NCBI GenBank assembly: GCA_027067785.1
Contig: JAMOVL010000001.1
Location: 1 to 64,000 of the forward strand
Length of the DNA: 64,000 nucleotides
Direction: 5' to 3'
DNA from: Desulfurococcales archaeon
GTDB taxonomy: Archaea; Thermoproteota; Thermoprotei_A; Sulfolobales; Desulfurococcaceae
In this document: in pieces, positions 18,469-28,233 of the stretch
Numbering within the stretch: the first letter of the stretch is position 1
Layout: each line of letters starts with the position of its first letter
The notes under the pieces: generated by a model
What the model was told of the DNA's origin: nothing
What the model saw: the letters and a program-made list of their open reading frames with translations, nothing else
Databases searched by the model: none
Made by a program: the position numbers and the translations under genes

Positions 18469-21400
18469 GTGTTATTGTCCCCTTTCCTTTTAATCCAAAG
18501 CGCTATAACGATATCCTTTCTAGGGATGATTATGCAGAGAAAAATTATTTTAGACCCTATTTATTCACGTGCATGTCCCTCATGTGGCGGCGATGCAGAA
18601 GCGATTTCGCTTGAAAAAACCGGTATTTGTACTAGGTGTTTTTCAACTAATAATAAATACACATTATCAGCCCTCGAATCATATCATGATCTTCTAGAGG
18701 AGACCGAGTATTTTGCAAAATTTTTCCAGGAAATCAACAATGGTTTTCGCCCATGGGGGGCACAGAGAGCTTGGGCAAAAAGACTGCTCAAAAAAGAAAA
18801 CACAGTGATAATTGCGCCTACAGGAATGGGGAAAACAACACTACTGATCACGTACGCGCTGTATGCTGTTAAAGAGTATAATCATAGAGTACTCTATTTA
18901 GCACCAACAAAAGCATTGGCCAAGCAAATATATGAAAAACTGAAAACTAGTGGAATGAGTGGTGCCAGAATAGTATTTTATGACTCGTCACTATCTAAGA
19001 AGAAGCGCGAAGAAATACTTAGTACCATAAAAAACGGACAGTACGATATTCTCGTCGTGACAAATCACTTCTTATCTAGATACAACGACATCATAATGAA
19101 CAGCAACCCCGATATTATCATGATCGATGATGTTGATTCTTTAATGCGTAGTGCGAAAAGTATAGTGAAACTCCTCCATTTACTAGGTTATGATGACGAA
19201 GTTATAGAGCTAATTAAGAAAAAACATTCTATTCTATGGAAACTCATAGTGCTTCGCTCGTTGAACAAGGAAGAAGAATCAAAAGAACTTATCAAGAAAC
19301 TTTTAGAAATCGAGATAAGAATAGATGAAAAGCTTGCCAATATTAAAAGGAAACAAGTTATAATTTCTTCGGCTACGGGAAGAATGCGGGGCGGTTATGC
19401 GTCTGTACTAAGGGATCTCCTACGCACCGATATATCAGGTATAACAATATATGGCAGAAACATAACCGACACATACTATTTGTTCGAAACACATGAAGAA
19501 CTAGCTAGCCGTGTAATCGATGTAATAAAAAAGCTCGGACCAGGCTGTTTAGTACTCATAAGTCCTAGACATCCCCTTAAAGATCTTTTCAAGCAGATCA
19601 CGTCTATACTTAAGAATAAAGAGCTAGGATTAACTATAGCTGAAGCATCACCCCGCAGTATTAAGATGTTCATTGAGGGTAAAATCGACGTCATTATAGG
19701 CAGTTCAAGCTATTATGGAATGAGCGTTAGAGGCATAGATGCTCCCGAATACATTAAATATGTTATCTTCTTAGGAACACCTGCTTTCACTATAGATCTC
19801 GATAACTTTCTAACAAATATATCGCTACTCTCGAGAGCCTCATTATTGCTCTACGAAGAAACTAATAAGAATAACTATAGAGAGATAGGCGCAAAGCTAA
19901 GAAACCTGTTATTCAAACTTAGCCCAGGCGAAAGGAGGCTTTTATCATATCTAATGAAGGGAAAGATCACTATAGATGATATTACTAATGAAAAAATAAT
20001 TAGACTATACAATGAAGTTAACGCATATTACAAACAAATAATGGGAGATCTAAAAGAAATTCTTGAAAAGAAGAAAATATTGAACATGGGTACAATAACT
20101 CTCTACTATGATGAACGCTCAAAATCATATAAAGCAATCATTCCCGATGTCATGACTTATATTCAAGCTAGCGGAAGAACAAGCAGGCTCCTAATGGGCA
20201 AAATGACTCATGGCCTCTCAATAATATTTGAAAACACTATGTTTTCCAATGTTGTCAAATCATTAGAGAAGAGACTGAATATATATAATGATCAATTATT
20301 GTTCAAGGAACTAGATCAGATCAACTTACAGGATGAGATCAGAAAGATAAAGGAGAGTAGAACTAAGAAGAATGAAGCAACTTCCTTAAAATATAAGAAC
20401 GTGCTATTGGTGGTAGAATCTCCTACCAAGGCTAGAACAATTGCTAGGTTTTTCGGGAAGCCTACTAGGAGAAAAATTGGCAGTGTAAGTGTATATGAGA
20501 TACCATTTATATCTGATGATACGGTTATACATATGAATGTAATAGCTACGCGCGGCCACATATACGACCTGACAACAGAGCCTCTTGGAGTATATGGCGT
20601 GATCTTCGAAGACTCGAGAATAGCCCCCAAATACGAAACAATAAAGCGCTGCAGAATCTGCGGATATCAGTTCACCTTCGGAGATAAATGCCCCAGATGC
20701 GGCAGCACCGCTTTCTACGACTCTATCGAGATAGTAAATGTTCTGAGAAAACTAGCTTCCGAAGCCGATGAAGTATATATTGCAACAGACCCTGACATAG
20801 AAGGAGAAAAAATAGCGTACGACGTATACTTAACCGTCAGGCCTTTTGTAAAAGAAGAGCAAATATGGAGAATAGAACTACATGAAATCACATTATCCGA
20901 GCTCAGGAAAGCGCTAAATGACAGGAGGAGGATTAATAAAAAGCTCGTCAACGCCGAGATCTATAGACGCGTACTGGATAGACTTATCGGATTCAGCTTA
21001 AGCCAGAAATTATGGATAAAATACGGGAAGAACTGGCTGGGGGCAGGAAGAGTACAAACACCTGTCCTAGGATGGATCATAGACCAGTACAATAAGTGGA
21101 AGCTGAAAAGATGCAAACTAGTAATCCTCAGCTTACCCAACGATCTCAAAATAAGATTCCATCTAGACAAGACGAACTACAGGGAAATAGTCAGCATAAT
21201 TAAGAATAAGGGAATTAAACTAGAAGTCAAAGAAATTACGGAAAAAACCTTCAACCCACAACCACCATACACTACGGATAAATTCCTAGAGGATGCATCA
21301 AGACTGGGGATACCGTCCAAGCTTGCCATGAAAATCGCACAAGAGCTCTTCGAATCAGGCTTAATCACCTATCATAGAACAGATTATACCTATGTTTCCT

Positions 21401-22191
21401 CTACAGGGATCTCCATAGCTAGACAGTACATAGAAAAACACGGTTTTAACAACCTATTCAAACCTAGCCACTGGGGCGATAAAGGCGCACATGAAGCCAT
21501 AAGACCCACTCATCCATTAGATGTAGATGAACTCATAAAAGCTGTTTCCGAAGGATTAATCAATCCTACAATCCCGCTGACCGGGCTACACTATAAGATC
21601 TACGGCATGATATTCAATAGGTTCATTGCGAGCCAGCTAAAACCCTACAAAGCCAGAGTTGCTAAGATAATAGTTTATGCAGCAGATAAGAAATTAGCTG
21701 AACTAGAACTAGTCTTGGAGATACTGGAACACGGATACGACGTAGTTAGAAAGGTAAAGACGTATTCATCAGTAATAAGTATAGCTGGAAATATGATGAA
21801 ACCATCAAGTATAAAGGTAGTAGACTCGTCTCTAGAAAGACTGCATAGCGAGGGATCAATTATTAAGTTAATGAAAACAAAAGGTCTTGGAAGACCCAGT
21901 ACTTATGCCTCCATAATTTCCAGCATAGTCAGACATGGATATGTGATCAGGTCTAAGAAGAAAGGCTACTTAATCCCTACAAAAACGGGTATAGAAGTAT
22001 ACGATTATCTAGTCAAAAACTATGCCGAGCTAGTCTCAGAGATTACAACTAAACATATGGAGGAAACTATTGACATGATAGCATCAGGTAAAGTGAATGT
22101 AGAAGATGCAATAATCAATGTACTTGAGAAGATAACATCATATAGACTACCAACAACAGTCAGCCTACCGACTAGCAGCGTAGAATCATAA
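18469..22191 (+). CDS. rgy: reverse gyrase (start possibly at an internal ATG such as 18526)
   Basis: N-terminal zinc finger CPSCGG, helicase IIAPTGMGKTTLL, topoisomerase IA domain VLLVVESPTKARTIARFFG, TDPDIEGEKIAYDV, SGLITYHRTDYTYVS; second zinc finger CRICGYQFTFGDKCPRCG. Confidence 0.97.
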   Translation: MLLSPFLLIQSAITISFLGMIMQRKIILDPIYSRACPSCGGDAEAISLEKTGICTRCFSTNNKYTLSALESYHDLLEETEYFAKFFQEINNGFRPWGAQRAWAKRLLKKENTVIIAPTGMGKTTLLITYALYAVKEYNHRVLYLAPTKALAKQIYEKLKTSGMSGARIVFYDSSLSKKKREEILSTIKNGQYDILVVTNHFLSRYNDIIMNSNPDIIMIDDVDSLMRSAKSIVKLLHLLGYDDEVIELIKKKHSILWKLIVLRSLNKEEESKELIKKLLEIEIRIDEKLANIKRKQVIISSATGRMRGGYASVLRDLLRTDISGITIYGRNITDTYYLFETHEELASRVIDVIKKLGPGCLVLISPRHPLKDLFKQITSILKNKELGLTIAEASPRSIKMFIEGKIDVIIGSSSYYGMSVRGIDAPEYIKYVIFLGTPAFTIDLDNFLTNISLLSRASLLLYEETNKNNYREIGAKLRNLLFKLSPGERRLLSYLMKGKITIDDITNEKIIRLYNEVNAYYKQIMGDLKEILEKKKILNMGTITLYYDERSKSYKAIIPDVMTYIQASGRTSRLLMGKMTHGLSIIFENTMFSNVVKSLEKRLNIYNDQLLFKELDQINLQDEIRKIKESRTKKNEATSLKYKNVLLVVESPTKARTIARFFGKPTRRKIGSVSVYEIPFISDDTVIHMNVIATRGHIYDLTTEPLGVYGVIFEDSRIAPKYETIKRCRICGYQFTFGDKCPRCGSTAFYDSIEIVNVLRKLASEADEVYIATDPDIEGEKIAYDVYLTVRPFVKEEQIWRIELHEITLSELRKALNDRRRINKKLVNAEIYRRVLDRLIGFSLSQKLWIKYGKNWLGAGRVQTPVLGWIIDQYNKWKLKRCKLVILSLPNDLKIRFHLDKTNYREIVSIIKNKGIKLEVKEITEKTFNPQPPYTTDKFLEDASRLGIPSKLAMKIAQELFESGLITYHRTDYTYVSSTGISIARQYIEKHGFNNLFKPSHWGDKGAHEAIRPTHPLDVDELIKAVSEGLINPTIPLTGLHYKIYGMIFNRFIASQLKPYKARVAKIIVYAADKKLAELELVLEILEHGYDVVRKVKTYSSVISIAGNMMKPSSIKVVDSSLERLHSEGSIIKLMKTKGLGRPSTYASIISSIVRHGYVIRSKKKGYLIPTKTGIEVYDYLVKNYAELVSEITTKHMEETIDMIASGKVNVEDAIINVLEKITSYRLPTTVSLPTSSVES

Positions 22192-22238
22192 TTGATTAAG
22201 GAATGAGCATATACTTCCTAAATTTATTATAGTTATTC

Positions 22239-22508
22239 TCAGTATTTCCGTCGAACCCTGATCGCTATATATGATCTTCTCCTACCTCTAAATCTCTCGC
22301 TCCCTATCTCAACGTTAACTAGTTCGATACTATCGCCGAGCTTATCTTTCAGTATCCTATAGACATCAACAGCCTTACTTATGAAGTCTCCTCTCCCCTT
22401 AATTATTATCTCATCGATACCCTCGTTAAAACTGACGATTGCATCGAAGATGTAGTCATCAATATGTTTTTTACCTATATCAATTATCTTTGTCTGGGGC
22501 GATAACAC
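22239..22508 (-). CDS. Alba paralogue (Alba2-like)
   Basis: IGKKHIDDYIFDAIVSFNEGIDEIIIKGRGDFISKAVDVYRILKDK. Confidence 0.88.
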   Translation of the reverse strand: MLSPQTKIIDIGKKHIDDYIFDAIVSFNEGIDEIIIKGRGDFISKAVDVYRILKDKLGDSIELVNVEIGSERFRGRRRSYIAIRVRRKY

Positions 22509-22622
22509 TTCATTGCACCACCGTATATTCCTCGTATAACACTACTGTACTAATCGAAAATACATGAGAAGGATTATTTAAGGTCTACTATGAAGCCATG
22601 ATTATCAGCCGGGATTCGTGTA

Positions 22623-23243
22623 CTACTTCATCCCTTCATGGTCCTTGGATAGGGCGTTCATCATCCTGTTCTTCTCAATTATTTCTCTAAAGACCTGGAT
22701 TAAAAGTCTAGAAGTCTCGGTGAGATACGATGCCGCTATAGCTACATCACCACATGAAATATAAACTGTTCGTGGTATAAGTAGAAGATCTAACTGTTCG
22801 ATTTTATCGCCCAATCGGGGAACTATTCTAATGATCGATCTATTTTTCCTGGCATTATAAACACATAATACTAGGTTATCATTAATGTTCGACCCTGATA
22901 ACGTATTGTTATTACTATGTACTATTTTCTGAAACACAGAATTCTCGCATAGGTTATCCTTTACTCTCATATAAGTTTCAGCACAGATCATGCTTATTCG
23001 ATTCGATATCGAGATTAGAATATCTTTGATCTGAGAAATAATTTGATTAACTTCCGAAATTGCTATACATTTACCTATTCTTAATGTGTATAGATCAGCT
23101 ATATCTACCCGAAATCCTTGTTTCTCAAAAACATGTTTGATATAAGATACAGGGTACTGCCTCTTTATCTCTATTCGAATGTTAAAGCATATCTGTACAA
23201 CCCTTCGATCGACCCGAGGCTCAGACGGGGATAACTTCTTCAT
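22623..23243 (-). CDS. hypothetical protein
   Basis: 206 aa ORF. Confidence 0.55.
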   Translation of the reverse strand: MKKLSPSEPRVDRRVVQICFNIRIEIKRQYPVSYIKHVFEKQGFRVDIADLYTLRIGKCIAISEVNQIISQIKDILISISNRISMICAETYMRVKDNLCENSVFQKIVHSNNNTLSGSNINDNLVLCVYNARKNRSIIRIVPRLGDKIEQLDLLLIPRTVYISCGDVAIAASYLTETSRLLIQVFREIIEKNRMMNALSKDHEGMK

Positions 23244-23526
23244 TTTTAACTCAGTCCTCTCATCCTCTTCATCGCCTAATACATGTATGTTTAGTTTTTC
23301 AAGACTGAGTATATCTTGCTATTATCATATTGTAAAATCAGTAACACGGACCATCTTCATCTACTCTAAATGTATCCGACAGTGGCTTATCATCATCAAG
23401 TACATGTTGATAAATGTAGGGCTAATTTATCCTATCGCTCATAAGCTGGTGTAGAGCATTGATATTTATAAGTAGGATAAAATTATTGGATAACGTAGCT
23501 CGAAAATAATATGTACGTGATCGACG

Positions 23527-24258
23527 ATGATGTCTCAACCGTCCCAGAAAACAAGCCTGCTGATAGGTCAGATCAGCATTCTCATTATATCGTTAGTAAC
23601 GGCCTTCCTGCCACAGTACTCCATGTATATCTTCCTCGGCTACTTCATCATCATAATGATTGTTATGTTCAGAAGTTCTAGAAAAATGAGCAAAATACCT
23701 CCTAAGAACGAGCTTGGAGCACCGATATTCAAGGAAAACGGCGCTATCAAGATAGCTATGAATGACGAGCTCCTAACACAAGAACTTAAAAAACAAGCCA
23801 TGGGTTCTATGGGACTATTAATGCTTACATTCATGGTATTCATACTCTTCCCGCTCTACAGACAATACGCATTCATACCTATCCATGATGCACTCTCATC
23901 AGCCATTGGTAACACGATCATAGTTAATTTTCTGGACTACTACATAATGTACCAAGTCATATTCGGAATCCTAACCCTCTCTAGGATCCTGATGCAAAAC
24001 AAGTTGGGACAAATGAACCTAATGATACCTCAGAAATTCCATCTTTACCGAATAGGCATCGTTGCAAACGATAGAATGTTCATACCTCTAACAAATGACT
24101 TATGCTTCGTCTTCGATAGAAAAAGACACTATGTAGAAATAAGAAGCACAAAGAACAAAGGATTCAGAATAAGGCTCTATACAGATGCCGTGAGCGAACT
24201 AGTTGAAAAACTGAAAAATCTAAAGGTGAACCAATGTGCCGAGGAGCCGAAAATATAA
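23527..24258 (+). CDS. DUF106/EMC3-family Oxa1-superfamily membrane protein
   Basis: 243 aa multi-TM protein with cytosolic helical segment, gene-adjacent to L24e. Confidence 0.75.
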   Translation: MMSQPSQKTSLLIGQISILIISLVTAFLPQYSMYIFLGYFIIIMIVMFRSSRKMSKIPPKNELGAPIFKENGAIKIAMNDELLTQELKKQAMGSMGLLMLTFMVFILFPLYRQYAFIPIHDALSSAIGNTIIVNFLDYYIMYQVIFGILTLSRILMQNKLGQMNLMIPQKFHLYRIGIVANDRMFIPLTNDLCFVFDRKRHYVEIRSTKNKGFRIRLYTDAVSELVEKLKNLKVNQCAEEPKI

Positions 24259-24481
24259 GTGCATAATCTGTGGACGTATCTTCCCGGAAGGTCAAGGAAT
24301 TGTGATCAAATATGGGAAAACCCTACTAACATTTCATAGCAATAGATGTGCATCAAAATTTCTAAGACTACTCCTCGAACGAGTACCTCCCGAAGAACTA
24401 GAGAAATATATTAAAAGAATTATTAATGAGCAGGAGGAAAAACTAAGATCTCTTGAGGAAATCAAGAAGAAGAAAATATAG
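24236..24481 (+). CDS. rpl24e: ribosomal protein L24e
   Basis: KCIICGRIFPEGQGIVIKYGKTLLTFHSNRCASKFLR. Confidence 0.85.
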   Translation: MPRSRKYKCIICGRIFPEGQGIVIKYGKTLLTFHSNRCASKFLRLLLERVPPEELEKYIKRIINEQEEKLRSLEEIKKKKI

Positions 24482-24490
24482 ACTATAAGG

Positions 24491-24549
24491 TCTGTTCGCG
24501 GTAATGTCATCATCCCTTACGGTCCATGGGGGGCAAGTCTCTTCATCCC
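24491..24549 (-). ncRNA. candidate C/D-box-like sRNA (weak D boxes)
   Basis: Minus strand: GGGATGA(543-549) ... ATGATGA(507-513), 12-nt spacer CATTACCGCGAA, CAGA. Spacer contains ATTACCGCG, complementary to the universal 16S CGCGGUAAU. Confidence 0.3.
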
Positions 24550-24585
24550 ATACGTAGTAATCTAGCAATTGCTCTCCAATAACGA

Positions 24586-24837
24586 TTATTCATTACTTTT
24601 CGATTTCTTTAGAAATCTACTACTTATCTTATCGATAACATCGTCATTTAGCCCGATCTTTTTTATCATATCGAGTGCTTTCTCAATTGCCTCTTCATCA
24701 TTAATCGCGTTAATATTAAAAACTATATTTGTCCTTCTCAACCGAACTCTATATCTTGATTGGCCTAGAAAAGTGTATCTTTCCAGTATTTCCAGATCCT
24801 TTCTATCAACCAATATTATCACCGAGAATGACAACAT
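24586..24837 (-). CDS. hypothetical protein
   Basis: 83 aa ORF in a non-overlapping slot. Confidence 0.55.
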   Translation of the reverse strand: MLSFSVIILVDRKDLEILERYTFLGQSRYRVRLRRTNIVFNINAINDEEAIEKALDMIKKIGLNDDVIDKISSRFLKKSKSNE

Positions 24838-24874
24838 AATTTATTCGGTCAAACCCTGCCCTCATCATTATTTA

Positions 24875-25399
24875 TCAGTGATCGAGGGCTTCCACATCTA
24901 TTTCATTTTCTTTCCACTTAGATTTTAATATATGATACCCTTCTTGAAGGGCCATTGGCAGGGTTTTCGTAGAGCCTATAATTGCTATGAAATTAGCGTC
25001 ACCAACCCATCGTGGAACTACATGGAAATGTATGTGACCTGGAACCCCTGCACCAGCAGCTCTACCGATGTTTATCCCTATATTGAACCCGTCTGGATTG
25101 AAAGCCTTTCTTAAAACTTTGACTGAACGTCTAACAAGCATGCACATCTCACTATATTCTTCATCGGTTAGTTCCGATAGATCACCAACATGCCTATATG
25201 GTACTATGAGCAAATGTCCTGTATTATAAGGATAAGCATTCATAACAACATATGATAACTTACCGCGAAAAATTATCAAAGAATCATCATCGCTATGCCT
25301 TGGTAATTCGCAGAAAACACATTTTGTGCTAGAATCAATTTTTCTAATGTATTCATATCTCCATGGATTCCAAAGTAGTTTAAACCCGGCCAACCCCAT
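24875..25399 (-). CDS. HIT family hydrolase
   Basis: CVFCELP, VPGHIHFHVVPRW (HxHxHxx). Confidence 0.92.
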   Translation of the reverse strand: MGLAGFKLLWNPWRYEYIRKIDSSTKCVFCELPRHSDDDSLIIFRGKLSYVVMNAYPYNTGHLLIVPYRHVGDLSELTDEEYSEMCMLVRRSVKVLRKAFNPDGFNIGINIGRAAGAGVPGHIHFHVVPRWVGDANFIAIIGSTKTLPMALQEGYHILKSKWKENEIDVEALDH

Positions 25400-25778
25400 T
25401 ATCCCTCGCAGATGCAGCCCCTAAGCTAAGTAGAATATCATCGGTTATATCTCCTTTAATAAGCACTATATACGGATTACTTCGATGAAGAAAAGCATGG
25501 TATTCATGTCTATACCATGATATTGTTATAAAGCGCTGATCTTTACATTTTATTATATATGTTCTAAGGAAGAGATCAAGATCGCTTAGCACATCGTGCT
25601 TCTTTTCTACAGTGCTCTTCGTATCTATATCTCCACGACATATCGCAATATAGCGTTCACCCTGTATCGGTATATCCTTTATTAACCTATATGAATCGAT
25701 CACAAAGATTTTCTTGATAATCATTTTTAATATTCGCCGAATATTTCTGGACTTGTAATCAAGCATAATGATAGACAC
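25380..25778 (-). CDS. hypothetical protein
   Basis: 132 aa, overlaps start of HIT gene (coupled). Confidence 0.6.
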   Translation of the reverse strand: MSIIMLDYKSRNIRRILKMIIKKIFVIDSYRLIKDIPIQGERYIAICRGDIDTKSTVEKKHDVLSDLDLFLRTYIIKCKDQRFITISWYRHEYHAFLHRSNPYIVLIKGDITDDILLSLGAASARDNGVGRV

Positions 25779-25800
25779 GAAATATCACCGGTGAGCTAAC

Positions 25801-26598
25801 ATGTTCGATCAATACTTCGTAGTGCTCAAAGCATTTATCGCAATATTATTTCTGGCATGGTTCAGCATACTCGACTACAAGACAAGAGACATACCTGATA
25901 AATATATATGGTTATGGGGATTTGTAAGTATAGCTTTATTCATAGCTACACTATTCCTATATAGGACAGTACTACGATTATTCATAATCTATACAATACT
26001 ATCAATCATTATAGGTCCAGGATTATTCGGACTATTATCCTACTTCGAGCTCATGGGATGGGCCGACTTCTTCGCGATCTTATGGATTACATTAATGTTC
26101 CCAATCCCTGATCTCTACCAGATAAACATTGTTAGTTTTCCATCATTCTTTCATTTTCCACCAATAATACCAATAATCCTCTACTCAAGTCTCTCGATAG
26201 CATTAATAGCAATATTCAGAGGAATCCATACTCTGGTTAAATATAGGAATCTCTTACCACCTAATACCTCAATTAAAGATAAATTAGCACTGATTTTCAC
26301 TGGTAGAGTTGTTTCGATAAAGGAATATCTCAGTATGCGTCACTACTATCCATTAACTATCCCTAAAGTTAAGGATGGAAAGATCACATACATAGTAAGA
26401 AGAAGTTTTGATATATATGAAGAATACGAAGAGTACCAGAGAGAGTTAGAAGAAATGTTAAATAAAGGATTGATCAAAGCTGATGATAAAATATGGGTGA
26501 CCTACGGGATACCGTTTATCATTCCTTTACTGCTTGGATTCATATGCACAGTAATTATAGGCGACACACCAATACTCTATATATTGTTCCGTCTTTGA
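25801..26598 (+). CDS. type IV prepilin peptidase (A24 family, PibD-like)
   Basis: WFSILDYKTRDIPDKYIW and MGWADFFAILW aspartate motifs in a polytopic membrane protein. Confidence 0.85.
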   Translation: MFDQYFVVLKAFIAILFLAWFSILDYKTRDIPDKYIWLWGFVSIALFIATLFLYRTVLRLFIIYTILSIIIGPGLFGLLSYFELMGWADFFAILWITLMFPIPDLYQINIVSFPSFFHFPPIIPIILYSSLSIALIAIFRGIHTLVKYRNLLPPNTSIKDKLALIFTGRVVSIKEYLSMRHYYPLTIPKVKDGKITYIVRRSFDIYEEYEEYQRELEEMLNKGLIKADDKIWVTYGIPFIIPLLLGFICTVIIGDTPILYILFRL

Positions 26599-26652
26599 CG
26601 ATCACAATATTTCTGCTTTCTTCACCCAATAAACCTATGCTATTGAGTACTA

Positions 26653-27606
26653 TTACTCTTCGGGATCCCTTATTCCTTCATCCACTATGACGAATACCGC
26701 TTCTCCTTCAGGCAGATGAGGAGCATCAACTATTTTGGCTATCCTTCTATTGCCTTTAGCTTTTCTCAGCTGTACTCTAACCCCAGGTGTATGCGCTAGA
26801 ACATGTCCTCCTACAGCCTGTGTAGGATCACCATAGAAGACATCAGGCCTAGCCATTACCTGATTAGTGACTACAACTGCTATGTTATAAGCTTCTGCTA
26901 GTCTAACCAGCTGATGTAGATGTTTGTTTAGCTTCTGTTGCCTTGTTGCTAAGTTCTCTCTACCGGGATACTCCGCTCTGAAATGACTTGTCACCGAATC
27001 TATTATAACAAGCTTCACATTTTCCTTGGGAACCAATGTAAATAATTCATCAACTATCGCCATCTGATGATCGCTGTTATAAGCTCTCTGATAAAGTATG
27101 TTTTCCATTACCTCGTCAGGATCTAGTCCCAGCCCCCTAGCCATCGCCTCGATACGCTCCCATCGGAATGTACCCTCTGTATCAATATAGACGGCCTTGC
27201 CTTTGAGACCACCGCGCTCTGGTGGAAGCTGTACGTTCACGCTCAGCTGGTGGCATATCTGTGTTTTCCCAGTACCGTATTCACCGAAGAACTCCGTTAT
27301 GGTCTTCGTCTCGATTCCTCCGCCTAGTAAGTCATCTAAGTTCTTACTGCCTGTTGTTATCTTTCTAACGCTTAGTCTTTCCATCTTAACCTCCTTGGCT
27401 GTCTTAAACCTGATCCCTAATGCTTTCCTAGCAGCCGCAATTATTTTCTCGGCTGTTGTACGAGGTATTCCCGCTTTCTCACTGATTTCTTCAGCCCTAG
27501 ATACAGCTATTGCCCAGAGTGTAGCGTATCCTGCTTCTTCGAGTTTTTTAGCTATTGTTGCACCTACTCCGGGGAGATCCCTAATTGTTTTGACCTGTTC
27601 ACTCAT
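26653..27606 (-). CDS. radA: DNA repair/recombination protein RadA
   Basis: Helix-hairpin-helix N-terminus, [30 protein letters not shown]. Confidence 0.97.
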   Translation of the reverse strand: MSEQVKTIRDLPGVGATIAKKLEEAGYATLWAIAVSRAEEISEKAGIPRTTAEKIIAAARKALGIRFKTAKEVKMERLSVRKITTGSKNLDDLLGGGIETKTITEFFGEYGTGKTQICHQLSVNVQLPPERGGLKGKAVYIDTEGTFRWERIEAMARGLGLDPDEVMENILYQRAYNSDHQMAIVDELFTLVPKENVKLVIIDSVTSHFRAEYPGRENLATRQQKLNKHLHQLVRLAEAYNIAVVVTNQVMARPDVFYGDPTQAVGGHVLAHTPGVRVQLRKAKGNRRIAKIVDAPHLPEGEAVFVIVDEGIRDPEE

Positions 27607-27769
27607 CTTAACACCAACCCAATACTAACATTTTTAAAAAGACCTTTATAAGTCATCATAATACTTTCGCCCTACTATTCACAGCACAACCTTAATAAAA
27701 TTATTCACCTTAATATAGCAAATACAATAAACGCTAACCATATTTCATCAAGATATAGGTGTAAAAATA

Positions 27770-28204
27770 TTGATAACAGTCTCGGTTCAACTAACTAGTA
27801 TAAACGCTGAACGACTAACTGACTCGATCCCTCAGAAAATACAGTTTAATATTAACTTAGCTTTACCGTCCAATCCACCCTATCATCAAGAATCAAAACT
27901 CATAATACCATTCACATTTACACTATCATCTATGCCTCCAGTAGTACAGATCATTCTTAAAGGAAACGCTATTGTAATCAGTGACAATAAGGAAGAACTT
28001 AAGAATATCGAGAAAGACCTTAAGAAGAAAAATGTTCCCCCAATGATAGTACAAGCCGTATTCACAGCAATGATATCTGAATCAATAATAATCAGCAGAT
28101 CTCTAGGTACACCTCCGCCAATACCCGGACTACCACCCATGCCTGTACAGCAGGGAAAAGATGAGAGAAAAAGTCAAGGTTTTAGCCCAGGAACAGTCAT
28201 ATAA
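27770..28204 (+). CDS. hypothetical protein with Pro-rich tail
   Basis: 144 aa ORF directly upstream of thrS. Confidence 0.6.
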   Translation: MITVSVQLTSINAERLTDSIPQKIQFNINLALPSNPPYHQESKLIIPFTFTLSSMPPVVQIILKGNAIVISDNKEELKNIEKDLKKKNVPPMIVQAVFTAMISESIIISRSLGTPPPIPGLPPMPVQQGKDERKSQGFSPGTVI

Positions 28205-28233
28205 TTCTCTGCGTAGATGGAGGCTGAAAATCA

